Origin: Draconibacterium orientale
GTDB lineage: Bacteria; Bacteroidota; Bacteroidia; Bacteroidales; JAADGE01
DNA length: 38,906 nt
Assembly (NCBI GenBank): GCA_022729995.1
Contig: DZBS01000021.1
Span: 1 to 38,906, forward strand
Direction: 5' to 3'
The position numbers were made by a program, and so were the translations under genes. Shown piece after piece: positions 10,424-16,764 of the stretch. Under the pieces are notes generated by a model, which had not been told where the DNA came from, did no database searches, and was given only the letters and a program-made list of their open reading frames with translations. The first letter of the stretch is position 1. Each line of letters begins with the position of its first letter.

Positions 10424-12526
10424 ATGAAAAAAGCTTTTACAATTTTATTATTGATAATTTCTTCAATAATTTATGCACAAGAAAACGATGTTTCAGTTGA
10501 AGAGTTTTATAACAACTCAAGCAATTGGTCATTATTTAACGAAGGTGAAGCAACAACAAAAATTTCGGGAGGAAATCTTTTAATTTCCTGCGGAAACAAA
10601 TACACCTCCATCAGAATTTGGAAAAGTTTTGCAATAAATCAATCTAATGATTTTTATATAGAAGGAAAAATCAAACAAGTTTCCGGAAATGCTTCGGAAT
10701 TTTACGGATTAGCTTGGGGCTGTAACGGTTGGAGCAACAGTTTTTCTTTTGATGTTTCTTCTTCCGGCAAATACAGAATTTGGGGATACGAATCGTCAAA
10801 TATTTTTAATATTAAACAAGCAACTGCAAGTTCTTTGGTTAAAGGATTAGGAATCTACAACACTTTAGCAATTAAAAAAACCGGAACAAAAATAATGTTC
10901 TACATTAACGGAACTCTTGTTTTTACTGACAATTTCAAACCATTTTATGGTAATTTCTGCGGATTTGTTGTTGGACAAGGAACAAATATTTCGGCAGATT
11001 ATTTTAAACTCGAAATTCCAAAAACGAGTATTAATCTAATTACATCGCAAATATCAAAATATAATAAAGAAAATATGGGAACTAAAATAAATTCGCCATA
11101 TTCGGAAATTGCTCCCGTAATTTCGCCCGATGGAAAAACACTTTATGTTGCACGCTCAAATCACCCGCAAAACATTGGCGACATTTCAAAATTCGATATT
11201 TGGTATTCGGAACTACTTGCCGACGGAACTTGGACACAACTAAAAAACATAGGAAAACCGCTAAATAATTCAGGCGATAATGTTGTAATTTCCGTTTCGC
11301 CCGATAATAATACTCTTTTATTAGAAACATTATATAACAGCGACGGCAGTTTTAAAAGCGACCAAGGAATTTCGGTAACTCACAGAAATGCTTCGGGAGG
11401 CTGGAGCATTCCTTCAAAAGTGGAAATTGAAAATTATTATAACAGAAATATTTATGAGAGTTTTTGTCCGTCGGCAAACAGAAAAGTTCTTATTATGTCG
11501 GTTGAAAGAGACGACGGACTTGGAGAAAAAGATTTATTTGTAAGTTTTTTGAAAGACAACGGTACTTATTCAAAACCCAAAAACATGGGAAATGTTTTAA
11601 ATAGTTTTAACGAAGAAGGAACACCATATCTTGCACCGGATGATAAAACACTTTATTTTTATTCTTACACACAACCCGGTTACGGAAGTGCAGATATTTT
11701 TATGACCAAACGCTTAGACGATACATGGACAAACTGGAGTAAACCGCAAAATCTCGGAACAAAAATAAATACTGCCGATTGGGACGTTTATTACACAGTT
11801 TCGGCAAAAGGCGATTTTGCCTATTTAGTTTCAACAAAAGGTTCTTTCGGAAACGAAGATATATATACAATTAAATTACGCGACGAAGAAAAACCCGATC
11901 CTGTAGTTTTAGTTTCGGGTAAAGTAATTGACAAAAAAACAAAAAAACCTATTGGTACTCAAATCGTATATGAAAATCTTACAACCGGTGAAATCGAAGG
12001 ATATGCAGAATCAAATCCTCAAACAGGAGAATACAAAATAATTTTACCCTACGGAATAAAATATGAAGTTTCTGCAAAAAAGAAAGACTATTTTGCCGTG
12101 AGCGAAGATTTTGATTTGAGAAATATATCGGAATATAAAGAATTAAAAAAAGATTTATATATGATTCCGCTTGAAAAAGAAGAAACAATTTTATTGGAAA
12201 ATGTTTTATTTTATTCAACAAAAGCAACACTTTTACCGGAATCATACCCCGAACTGAACCGACTTGTGAAACTAATGAAAGACAACCCGATTATGGTAAT
12301 TGAACTTCACGGGCACACCGAATCTACAGTAGGTTTTGAAGATAAACTTATGGAACTTTCAAAAAAAAGAGTAGCAGCCGTGAAAGCGTATATGGTTTTA
12401 AAAGGAATTGAAGAAGAAAGAATACATACAAAAGCATTCGGAGGTTCAAAACCTATTGCACAAAACGATACCGAAGAAGGAAGGCAAAAAAACAGAAGAG
12501 TAGAATTTAAAATTATTAAAAAATAA
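10424..12526 (+). CDS. Envelope protein: LamG-like, PD40 propeller, CarboxypepD-like, OmpA C-terminus
   Basis: A 700-residue exported protein from the ATG at 10424 (the TTG at 10400 would add 8 residues before the signal peptide). A signal peptide covers about 1-19, ending IIYAQ. Domains in order: a beta-rich concanavalin/LamG-like region (about 25-205, with FYINGTLVFTDN), PD40/TolB-like propeller blades (about 215-480, with PVISPDGKTLYVA and PYLAPDDKTLYFYS), a carboxypeptidase-regulatory-like Ig fold (about 493-570), and an OmpA peptidoglycan-binding domain (about 585-700) ending GRQKNRRVEFKI. The order resembles PorE of the type IX system, but the TPR part of PorE is replaced by the LamG-like domain. 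In the OmpA domain the usual GHTD is GHTE. A peptidoglycan-anchored periplasmic or outer-membrane role is inferred. It is co-transcribed with the gene at 12556. Confidence 0.85.
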   Translation: MKKAFTILLLIISSIIYAQENDVSVEEFYNNSSNWSLFNEGEATTKISGGNLLISCGNKYTSIRIWKSFAINQSNDFYIEGKIKQVSGNASEFYGLAWGCNGWSNSFSFDVSSSGKYRIWGYESSNIFNIKQATASSLVKGLGIYNTLAIKKTGTKIMFYINGTLVFTDNFKPFYGNFCGFVVGQGTNISADYFKLEIPKTSINLITSQISKYNKENMGTKINSPYSEIAPVISPDGKTLYVARSNHPQNIGDISKFDIWYSELLADGTWTQLKNIGKPLNNSGDNVVISVSPDNNTLLLETLYNSDGSFKSDQGISVTHRNASGGWSIPSKVEIENYYNRNIYESFCPSANRKVLIMSVERDDGLGEKDLFVSFLKDNGTYSKPKNMGNVLNSFNEEGTPYLAPDDKTLYFYSYTQPGYGSADIFMTKRLDDTWTNWSKPQNLGTKINTADWDVYYTVSAKGDFAYLVSTKGSFGNEDIYTIKLRDEEKPDPVVLVSGKVIDKKTKKPIGTQIVYENLTTGEIEGYAESNPQTGEYKIILPYGIKYEVSAKKKDYFAVSEDFDLRNISEYKELKKDLYMIPLEKEETILLENVLFYSTKATLLPESYPELNRLVKLMKDNPIMVIELHGHTESTVGFEDKLMELSKKRVAAVKAYMVLKGIEEERIHTKAFGGSKPIAQNDTEEGRQKNRRVEFKIIKK

Positions 12527-12542
12527 ATATTAACTAAAAATT

Positions 12543-12547
12543 GGAGG
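12543..12547 (+). promoter_or_regulatory. Strong Shine-Dalgarno GGAGG
   Basis: GGAGG lies 8 nt before the ATG at 12556. Almost every other gene here has only an A-rich leader, as is usual in Bacteroidetes, so this motif stands out; its effect in this phylum is uncertain. Confidence 0.6.
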
Positions 12548-12555
12548 AATAAAAA

Positions 12556-12936
12556 ATGAACGAAAAAGATTTTTTCTTGAAAGAAAAGGAAATTAAATTA
12601 CAAGAATTAAAAACAAACATTGAAAAAGAAGAATTAAAAGCAGTACGCAGAAAAGAAGAAATTGATGCATACGTAACAGCTTTGAAATCTCAAAAAGATG
12701 CTTACGATGCAGCTCTTACAACATTAAAAACAACACCTGAAGCAGAATTTGAGAATGCAAAAAAAACATTTGAAGAAAACTATTCGGACGAGTCGTTATT
12801 AGACGAAATTGACGAAAAATTCAAAGAAATTACCGAAAAAACAAAAAATTTCTTCAACGATTTAGGCTCAAAAGTTAGCGATTTTTATAAGAAAAACGTT
12901 GAAAAACCAAAGAAAGATACTCCACCCGAAGCTTAA
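12556..12936 (+). CDS. Small charged coiled-coil protein
   Basis: A 126-residue protein with no signal peptide or membrane segment. Residues 1-60 form a Lys/Glu-rich coiled-coil candidate (KEKEIKLQELKTNIEKEELK); residues 85-115 are amphipathic (ITEKTKNFFNDLGSKVSDFY), like apolipophorin or YtxH-type helices; the tail is Pro/Lys-rich. I recognise no family with confidence. It starts 29 nt after the OmpA-domain gene in the same direction, so the two probably share a transcript ending at the hairpin at 12963-12997. Confidence 0.7.
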   Translation: MNEKDFFLKEKEIKLQELKTNIEKEELKAVRRKEEIDAYVTALKSQKDAYDAALTTLKTTPEAEFENAKKTFEENYSDESLLDEIDEKFKEITEKTKNFFNDLGSKVSDFYKKNVEKPKKDTPPEA

Positions 12937-12962
12937 GCTTTTACAGAGAATTTTGATTTACA

Positions 12963-12997
12963 AAAACCCTGCAGGAAAATTATTCAGGCAGGGTTTT
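12963..12997. repeat. Hairpin repeat copy 1 (also a terminator)
   Basis: AAAACCCTGC, a 15-nt loop, then GCAGGGTTTT: a perfect 10-bp stem. It lies between convergent genes (12936 plus, 13017 minus), where it can terminate both. It is one of four copies with the same 10-15-10 geometry and a related loop (consensus nnGAAAAnnATTCnn). Confidence 0.85.
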
Positions 12998-13016
12998 GAA
13001 TTTATATAAAAAACTC

Positions 13017-13256
13017 TTATTCAATTGGTTTACTTTCAAGATATAAAGTATCAGGACAAAAATCTGCTTGGTTTTGCCATACAACAGTTCCGTCGGAAAC
13101 TTTTACGGAATAAAACATTTCCGGTTCATTTAATTCTTTAAAAATACCTTTGTCTAAATATGGAGAAACTTCAAAAATTCTTTTTTCGTTATTTGTAAAC
13201 TCCAGCAGTAAACAATAATTACTCTGAGCTTTAACAGTTTTAACTCTTGGGTTCAT
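13017..13256 (-). CDS. DUF2442-family protein
   Basis: A 79-residue cytoplasmic protein recognised as DUF2442 by its length and pattern: VKTVKAQSNYCLLLEFTNNE near the N-terminus, FEVSPYLDKGIFKELN in the middle, and VWQNQADFCPDTLY near the end. The family is small, of unknown biochemistry, and commonly lies next to DUF4160 in pairs suspected of being toxin-antitoxin-like. That pairing is seen here: the DUF4160 gene is 6 nt upstream in the same direction. Copy 1 of the hairpin repeat lies just downstream. No catalytic residues can be proposed. Confidence 0.8.
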   Translation of the reverse strand: MNPRVKTVKAQSNYCLLLEFTNNEKRIFEVSPYLDKGIFKELNEPEMFYSVKVSDGTVVWQNQADFCPDTLYLESKPIE

Positions 13257-13262
13257 TTTTTT

Positions 13263-13532
13263 TTATTTTAATCCGTCAATTTTAAAAACCGGTTCACCTT
13301 GCGAAGCTAACGCCCAATCTGCCATAAGTTCTTCTTTATGAATTTCAATCCAAGCTTGTATAAGTTTAAATTTATTTTGAGGTAATTTGCCCTCCATAAT
13401 TTCACCGTCAGGTATTGAAATAATTGCTTCTTCATCTTGGTATTTAGCATGAATATGTGGTAAATTGTGTTGTTTATTGTCGAAAAAATACAAATAAACA
13501 ATAATTCCATAAAACATTGATATTGCAGGCAT
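13263..13532 (-). CDS. DUF4160-family protein
   Basis: An 89-residue protein with the DUF4160 hallmark: a start of MPAISMFYGIIVYLYF, then HNLPHIHAKYQDEEA (a His-rich motif), an acidic stretch, and a helical end LIQAWIEIHKEELMADWALA. The ATG at 13532 is chosen over the longer frame to 13601: MPxI is the usual family start and a -7 element lies at 13553-13560. It forms a two-gene unit with DUF2442, 6 nt apart. Such pairs are often listed as possible toxin-antitoxin modules, but this is unproven. Copy 2 of the hairpin repeat lies immediately upstream of its promoter. Confidence 0.8.
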   Translation of the reverse strand: MPAISMFYGIIVYLYFFDNKQHNLPHIHAKYQDEEAIISIPDGEIMEGKLPQNKFKLIQAWIEIHKEELMADWALASQGEPVFKIDGLK

Positions 13533-13552
13533 AATGAAAGTTTTATTTAGTG

Positions 13553-13560
13553 CAAATATA
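13553..13560 (-). promoter_or_regulatory. -7 element (TATATTTG) for the DUF4160-DUF2442 pair
   Basis: CAAATATA on the plus strand reads TATATTTG on the minus strand, giving a leader of about 14 nt to the ATG at 13532. No TTG at the usual distance was seen; that region runs into repeat copy 2. Confidence 0.5.
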
Positions 13561-13589
13561 CAACATATTTCATTCTTAATAAATATACA

Positions 13590-13624
13590 AAAACCCTGCA
13601 TGAAAATTATTCCGGCAGGGTTTT
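13590..13624. repeat. Hairpin repeat copy 2
   Basis: AAAACCCTGC and GCAGGGTTTT form a perfect 10-bp stem around a 15-nt loop (ATGAAAATTATTCCG). The loop differs from copy 1 at three positions. It lies upstream of the DUF4160 gene rather than after a gene, so simple termination does not explain its place, unless it ends the transcript coming from the PIN module. Confidence 0.85.
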
Positions 13625-13733
13625 GATTTTAATCCGCATATTTTAACTTGAATTTGCTTTGGGAATAAATTCAAGACAAAGTTTTACCCAAAATTCTATA
13701 TCTTCATCCATTTCAATTTAAATTTCAATTATC

Positions 13734-13880
13734 CTACAATCCCGTAACTGTTTCATCTTTTGGGAATTCAATTTCAAATTTAAGGTCAAATTTATTTTTG
13801 GTGTCGGGTTTTAATTCGAGAATTCGTGTTAAAATTCCGGTTTCGCTCAAATTAAGTTCGTCGGTGTTTTCTTTTATTTT
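13734..13880 (-). pseudogene. Orphan 3' end of a MuiA/DUF4139 gene
   Basis: Read on the minus strand this encodes 48 residues and a stop, from KIKENTDELN to KDETVTGL. It matches the C-terminus of the intact gene at 14744-16342 except for one Glu-to-Asp change. At DNA level 13735-13880 matches 14745-14890 with three mismatches, and 13756-13880 (125 nt) is identical. Identity stops abruptly at 13880/14890. No start or upstream part of the gene is present, so this is a fragment, not an expressed gene. Between the two copies lies the PIN toxin/antitoxin-like pair. Confidence 0.9.
13735..13880. repeat. 146-bp direct repeat, left copy
   Basis: Direct repeat of 14745-14890 at an offset of exactly 1,010 bp, with mismatches only at 13740, 13749 and 13755. 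The pair brackets the PIN module. Confidence 0.95.
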
Positions 13881-13945
13881 TGATAATAAAATAGTCTATT
13901 ACAGACAAATACAAACAATTACATTTTAATATTATTAAGACATTT

Positions 13946-14410
13946 TTATTCTGTTATTATGTCATTTTGTCTATTTTCAAATGCTTTTTGCTTTAATTCT
14001 CCTGTTCCAATAATTTTTTTATAATCTTTATTTTTTAATCCTGATATTAGTTTTTTATCAAGCGACCAAAGTTTTCCTTCTGTATATTCTGTTAGAGCTA
14101 CAAATGCAGTATCATTTTCGTCAACATTTTTTGTAAGTTCATAAGATTTTTGCCAAATTTCTTTCGGAATTTGATTTTCATTTATTAAAGTAACATTTTT
14201 AAGCAAATTATAAACTTGTTCAATTAATTCGCTTTCTGTAAGTTTTGAATATTTTAAAATTTTTTCTTTGTGCTTGAAAATTTCAATAACCAAATAATAA
14301 CTCGAATATTTTTCAAAATGAAATATAGGGTTCATTAAAAGTTCAGCACAAATTCCTTTCGGACTTATTAAAGCGCTCATGAAAATACTTGTATCTACAA
14401 TTATTTTCAT
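13946..14410 (-). CDS. PIN-domain toxin (VapC-like)
   Basis: A 154-residue PIN-domain protein. It starts with the typical strand and first acidic residue, MKIIVDTSIFMSAL (D6), and has E43 in the second conserved region and D97/D100 and D118 (DENDTAFVALTEYTEGKLWSLD) for the metal site. PIN toxins are Mg/Mn-dependent ribonucleases that cleave tRNA or rRNA. The start overlaps the stop of the upstream small gene by 4 nt (ATGA at 14407-14410), the usual translational coupling of toxin-antitoxin pairs. The region after residue 125 is a short polar tail. The cleavage target cannot be told from sequence. Confidence 0.8.
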   Translation of the reverse strand: MKIIVDTSIFMSALISPKGICAELLMNPIFHFEKYSSYYLVIEIFKHKEKILKYSKLTESELIEQVYNLLKNVTLINENQIPKEIWQKSYELTKNVDENDTAFVALTEYTEGKLWSLDKKLISGLKNKDYKKIIGTGELKQKAFENRQNDIITE

Positions 14411-14616
14411 TCTAAAAATTTACTTTTATTTGCTTTCCACCATGTTTGATTTATATCGTTTGCAAGTTCCAAAATCTGATTTTCTGTTGCTTCGCTTTTA
14501 CTCGAAATTTCCATAAAACGCAAATAATCAATAAATTTTTGCAGATAATCAATATTTATATTTAGTGAATTAGAAAATCGAATTATCAATTCCTCTTGTG
14601 TTCGTTGTATTTGCAT
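14407..14616 (-). CDS. Candidate antitoxin partner of the PIN protein
   Basis: A 69-residue protein from the ATG at 14616 (MQIQRTQEELIIRF). The longer frame from 14664 would start within the promoter. It is mostly helical, with a middle DYLQKFIDYLRFMEISSKSEA and a C-terminal aromatic/basic segment TWWKANKSKF that could be the toxin-binding part. I do not recognise a DNA-binding fold with certainty; the assignment as antitoxin rests on size, being first in the operon, and the 4-nt coupling to the PIN gene. A full promoter (TTG-N20-TAAATTTG) lies just upstream. Confidence 0.6.
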   Translation of the reverse strand: MQIQRTQEELIIRFSNSLNINIDYLQKFIDYLRFMEISSKSEATENQILELANDINQTWWKANKSKFLE

Positions 14617-14633
14617 AATTTTTAATTTTTCTT

Positions 14634-14664
14634 CAAATTTAAATCTTTTTTGAATATGATACAA
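14634..14664 (-). promoter_or_regulatory. Promoter of the PIN module (TTG-N20-TAAATTTG)
   Basis: On the minus strand a TTG (14664-14662) and TAAATTTG (14641-14634) are 20 nt apart, with a leader of about 11 nt to the ATG at 14616. This gives the module its own promoter, separate from the upstream MuiA gene. Confidence 0.6.
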
Positions 14665-14743
14665 CTTATGTAGAACTGCAAGTTAGTATCCACAATTATT
14701 TGCAATATTTTTTTACCGAAATTCATTTTTTTGTTTATTTTTT

Positions 14744-16342
14744 TTACAAACCCGTAACAGTTTCTTCTTTTGGGAATTCAATTTCAAATTTAAGGTCAAA
14801 TTTATTTTTGGTGTCGGGTTTTAATTCGAGAATTCGTGTTAAAATTCCGGTTTCGCTCAAATTAAGTTCGTCGGTGTTTTCTTTTATTTTGGGAGAAATT
14901 AAAGTAACTTTTATTTTTTCGTCCTGCGACAAAGGAATATTGTCGCTCATGGTTATTTTCTCAATAGTTTTTTTTGTGTTTGTGATTTGTGTTTCGTATT
15001 CGTAGACTTTAATGTTTTTCTTTGTAAATATTCCTTCGTTTTTATTGAATTTTGAAAGAATTTTGTGCTCAATTTTTATACTTTCGTCGACACCCAACGA
15101 TAAAATAAATTCTTCGGTTGGAAGAACCAATTTAATTGATGTTTCGGCAACGAAATTATTGTTGAAAAAAACATTTATCGGTCCGGGAAGCAACGGAAAT
15201 TCTGTTGTGTTTTTTGTTTTTGCTTTCAAATATGCATATTGCGAAAGTTTTGGAACTGTTGTATAATCAAATTCCGAAATCATTTCTTCCTGAAAAATTC
15301 CTGCGCTGTATTCCAAATTATCGCTCATAACAGTGAATTTTCCTTGCGGAATAAACACCGATGATGTTGCATTTTCTTCAACAGTAACAACGGGCTTTCC
15401 CATTGGAGCACCTTTCGCAAAAAGATTTCCTTCTTCTTGTTCGTCAAAAGCAGAGAAATCGTCTTTAGATTTTTCTTTCATTGAAAGACTTCTTTTTTTA
15501 TCATAGTTACTTATTGACGGAGCTGCTTGAACATATCTGTAAATATTAACATACCAAGGGTTTATAACAGGTAAATTTCCTCCAATTTGCACTTGTGCAG
15601 TAGAAAGTTTTAAACCTACATTTTCCCAATTTTCGCCTGTGTTTTGTGTAATTACAGAATTATATTCCAAAAGCAATTTCTTTTCTTCGGAAGAAACTCG
15701 TGCATTATAACTCGGAGACCATGAAGCGCCGTAAACTATGTACGACAAATACAATTTAACTTCACATTTTTCTTCAGCAAAAATTGTTACGTCAACAACA
15801 TTGGATATTCTTGCCGAATTTCCGGCTTGTTGCAATTCTTGCGAAATTTTATTTAGCAATTTATTTTCTTTATCGAGAAGAATGTTTGTTTCTCGCAATT
15901 TTTTATCTGTTTGTTCAAGGTTTGTTCTGTAGAAATCAAGAATTTTAATCAAGATTTCGGGATTAAGTTCTTGTTTTGATTTACTTTGAGGTTCAACAAT
16001 TTTTTCGGCAATGCTTTCTATAAAGTTTTTTTCTTTTTGAATATTTTCGATATTTCCTGTCAATTCACTTATTTTAAGTTTCACTATTTCAATATCTTTA
16101 TAAAGTTTTTGTTTATTTTCGTCGGTAATTTCTTCGTGAAATATTTCTTTAAATTTAATATTTTTAAGCATTGCATTTCCTTTTCCGTTCACCTGAATAC
16201 TCCGTTTTTCAACAGATGCAGGTAAATTAATAAACCTAATTATTTGCTCGCCTTTTTCGGCTTCAAGTTGTGCAACACGGTAAATTTGAGCTCTATCGGT
16301 GAATACAGTAACGTTTGTAATTGTTGAAGTAATTTCTTTCAT
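14744..16342 (-). CDS. MuiA-family protein (DUF4140/DUF4139)
   Basis: A 532-residue protein of the 'mucoidy inhibitor MuiA' family. The N-terminal DUF4140 part (about 5-105) begins ITNVTVFTDRAQIYR, then a coiled coil runs about 75-175, then the beta-rich DUF4139 part (about 185-532) with YIVYGASWSPSYNARVSSEEK, ENWENVGLKLSTA and SEFDYTTVPKLSQYAYLKAK. No signal peptide is seen. The name comes from a locus affecting exopolysaccharide in another bacterium; the molecular function is unknown. The ATG at 16342 is supported by a -7 element at 16369-16376. The last 146 bp of the gene occur again at 13735-13880, which suggests that its present 3' end came in with, or was copied by, the PIN module insertion. 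Confidence 0.85.
   Translation of the reverse strand: MKEITSTITNVTVFTDRAQIYRVAQLEAEKGEQIIRFINLPASVEKRSIQVNGKGNAMLKNIKFKEIFHEEITDENKQKLYKDIEIVKLKISELTGNIENIQKEKNFIESIAEKIVEPQSKSKQELNPEILIKILDFYRTNLEQTDKKLRETNILLDKENKLLNKISQELQQAGNSARISNVVDVTIFAEEKCEVKLYLSYIVYGASWSPSYNARVSSEEKKLLLEYNSVITQNTGENWENVGLKLSTAQVQIGGNLPVINPWYVNIYRYVQAAPSISNYDKKRSLSMKEKSKDDFSAFDEQEEGNLFAKGAPMGKPVVTVEENATSSVFIPQGKFTVMSDNLEYSAGIFQEEMISEFDYTTVPKLSQYAYLKAKTKNTTEFPLLPGPINVFFNNNFVAETSIKLVLPTEEFILSLGVDESIKIEHKILSKFNKNEGIFTKKNIKVYEYETQITNTKKTIEKITMSDNIPLSQDEKIKVTLISPKIKENTDELNLSETGILTRILELKPDTKNKFDLKFEIEFPKEETVTGL
14745..14890. repeat. 146-bp direct repeat, right copy (3' end of the MuiA gene)
   Basis: Partner of 13735-13880; this copy is in frame with, and completes, the intact MuiA-family gene. 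Its stop is TAA, while the orphan copy ends in TAG. Confidence 0.95.
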
Positions 16343-16368
16343 AGTTTTAGATTTTATATTTTGATATT

Positions 16369-16376
16369 CAAAGATA
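16369..16376 (-). promoter_or_regulatory. -7 element (TATCTTTG) for the MuiA-family gene
   Basis: CAAAGATA on the plus strand is TATCTTTG on the minus strand, with a leader of about 20 nt to the ATG at 16342. The same octamer precedes the enolase and pilin-like genes. No -33 TTG was seen at the usual spacing. Confidence 0.5.
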
Positions 16377-16426
16377 ATAAAAAAAATATTGTTTTGATTT
16401 TATAATATTATAAAGATATAATAAAA

Positions 16427-16460
16427 AAAACCTGCCCGAAAAAAATTCAAGCAGGGTTTT
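16427..16460. repeat. Hairpin repeat copy 3
   Basis: AAAACCTGC, a 15-nt loop (CCGAAAAAAATTCAA), then GCAGGGTTTT. One C is missing from the left arm, leaving a bulged G. It lies between two divergent genes, upstream of both starts, a place where a terminator is not expected. The loop is identical to that of copy 4. Confidence 0.8.
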
Positions 16461-16612
16461 ATATGTAATAAAAGTTAAAAATACATTTTCTGTAATTATA
16501 TCGTTACGTCGGGACTTTTTTTGCCACAATCAATTGTTTTTATTGAGTTTCTGAAATTCAATAAAAAACATTACTTTTCAAAACAAAAAACAAAGTTTCC
16601 ATATTTTCTATA

Positions 16613-16636
16613 ATTAGGCATGTCTACTTGCCTAAT
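16613..16636 (+). promoter_or_regulatory. Inverted repeat ATTAGGCA-N8-TGCCTAAT overlapping a promoter
   Basis: Perfect 8-bp arms with an 8-nt spacer. The right arm covers the -33 TTG of the ATPase promoter, the position of a repressor operator. An alternative is a terminator for leftward-started, rightward-moving transcripts, as a run of T follows at 16642-16649. Confidence 0.5.
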
Positions 16637-16658
16637 CAATCTTTTTTTTGTATATTTG
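16628..16658 (+). promoter_or_regulatory. Promoter of the AAA/DUF4143 gene (TTG-N20-TATATTTG)
   Basis: TTG at 16628-16630 and TATATTTG at 16651-16658 are 20 nt apart. The predicted leader is about 100 nt. Confidence 0.55.
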
Positions 16659-16764
16659 AAAAATTACATGTATTAAGGGAACAATATATTTCACAACTTA
16701 AATTACAAATAAAGATTCTAATATTATATTATCGGCAAATAAAAACATCAAATAATAGGTAAAA

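Larger units (their letters stand above)
13533..13945. other. Intergenic patch: promoter, repeat, gene fragment
   Basis: This gap of about 410 nt holds, in order, a -7 element (13553-13560, minus), hairpin repeat copy 2 (13590-13624), a 22-codon minus-strand frame (13643-13711, encoding MDEDIEFWVKLCLEFIPKANSS) that I cannot support as a gene, the MuiA 3'-end fragment (13734-13880), and about 65 nt of AT-rich DNA. Confidence 0.6.
16461..16764. other. Non-coding region upstream of the AAA ATPase gene
   Basis: About 300 nt with no coding frame. It holds an AT-rich stretch, an inverted repeat (16613-16636), a TTG-N20-TATATTTG promoter (16628-16658), and a leader of about 100 nt before the ATPase start. 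Nothing else is recognised. Confidence 0.5.

Noticed and set aside
10424-12526. Calling this gene porE
   Set aside because: The N-terminal TPR region of PorE is missing and replaced by a LamG-like beta domain, so only the general architecture is shared.
13643-13711. 22-codon minus-strand frame just after the MuiA fragment
   Set aside because: Too short to support; no ribosome site, no recognisable family; an in-frame stop lies two codons upstream of its ATG. It may be the tail of a lost gene.
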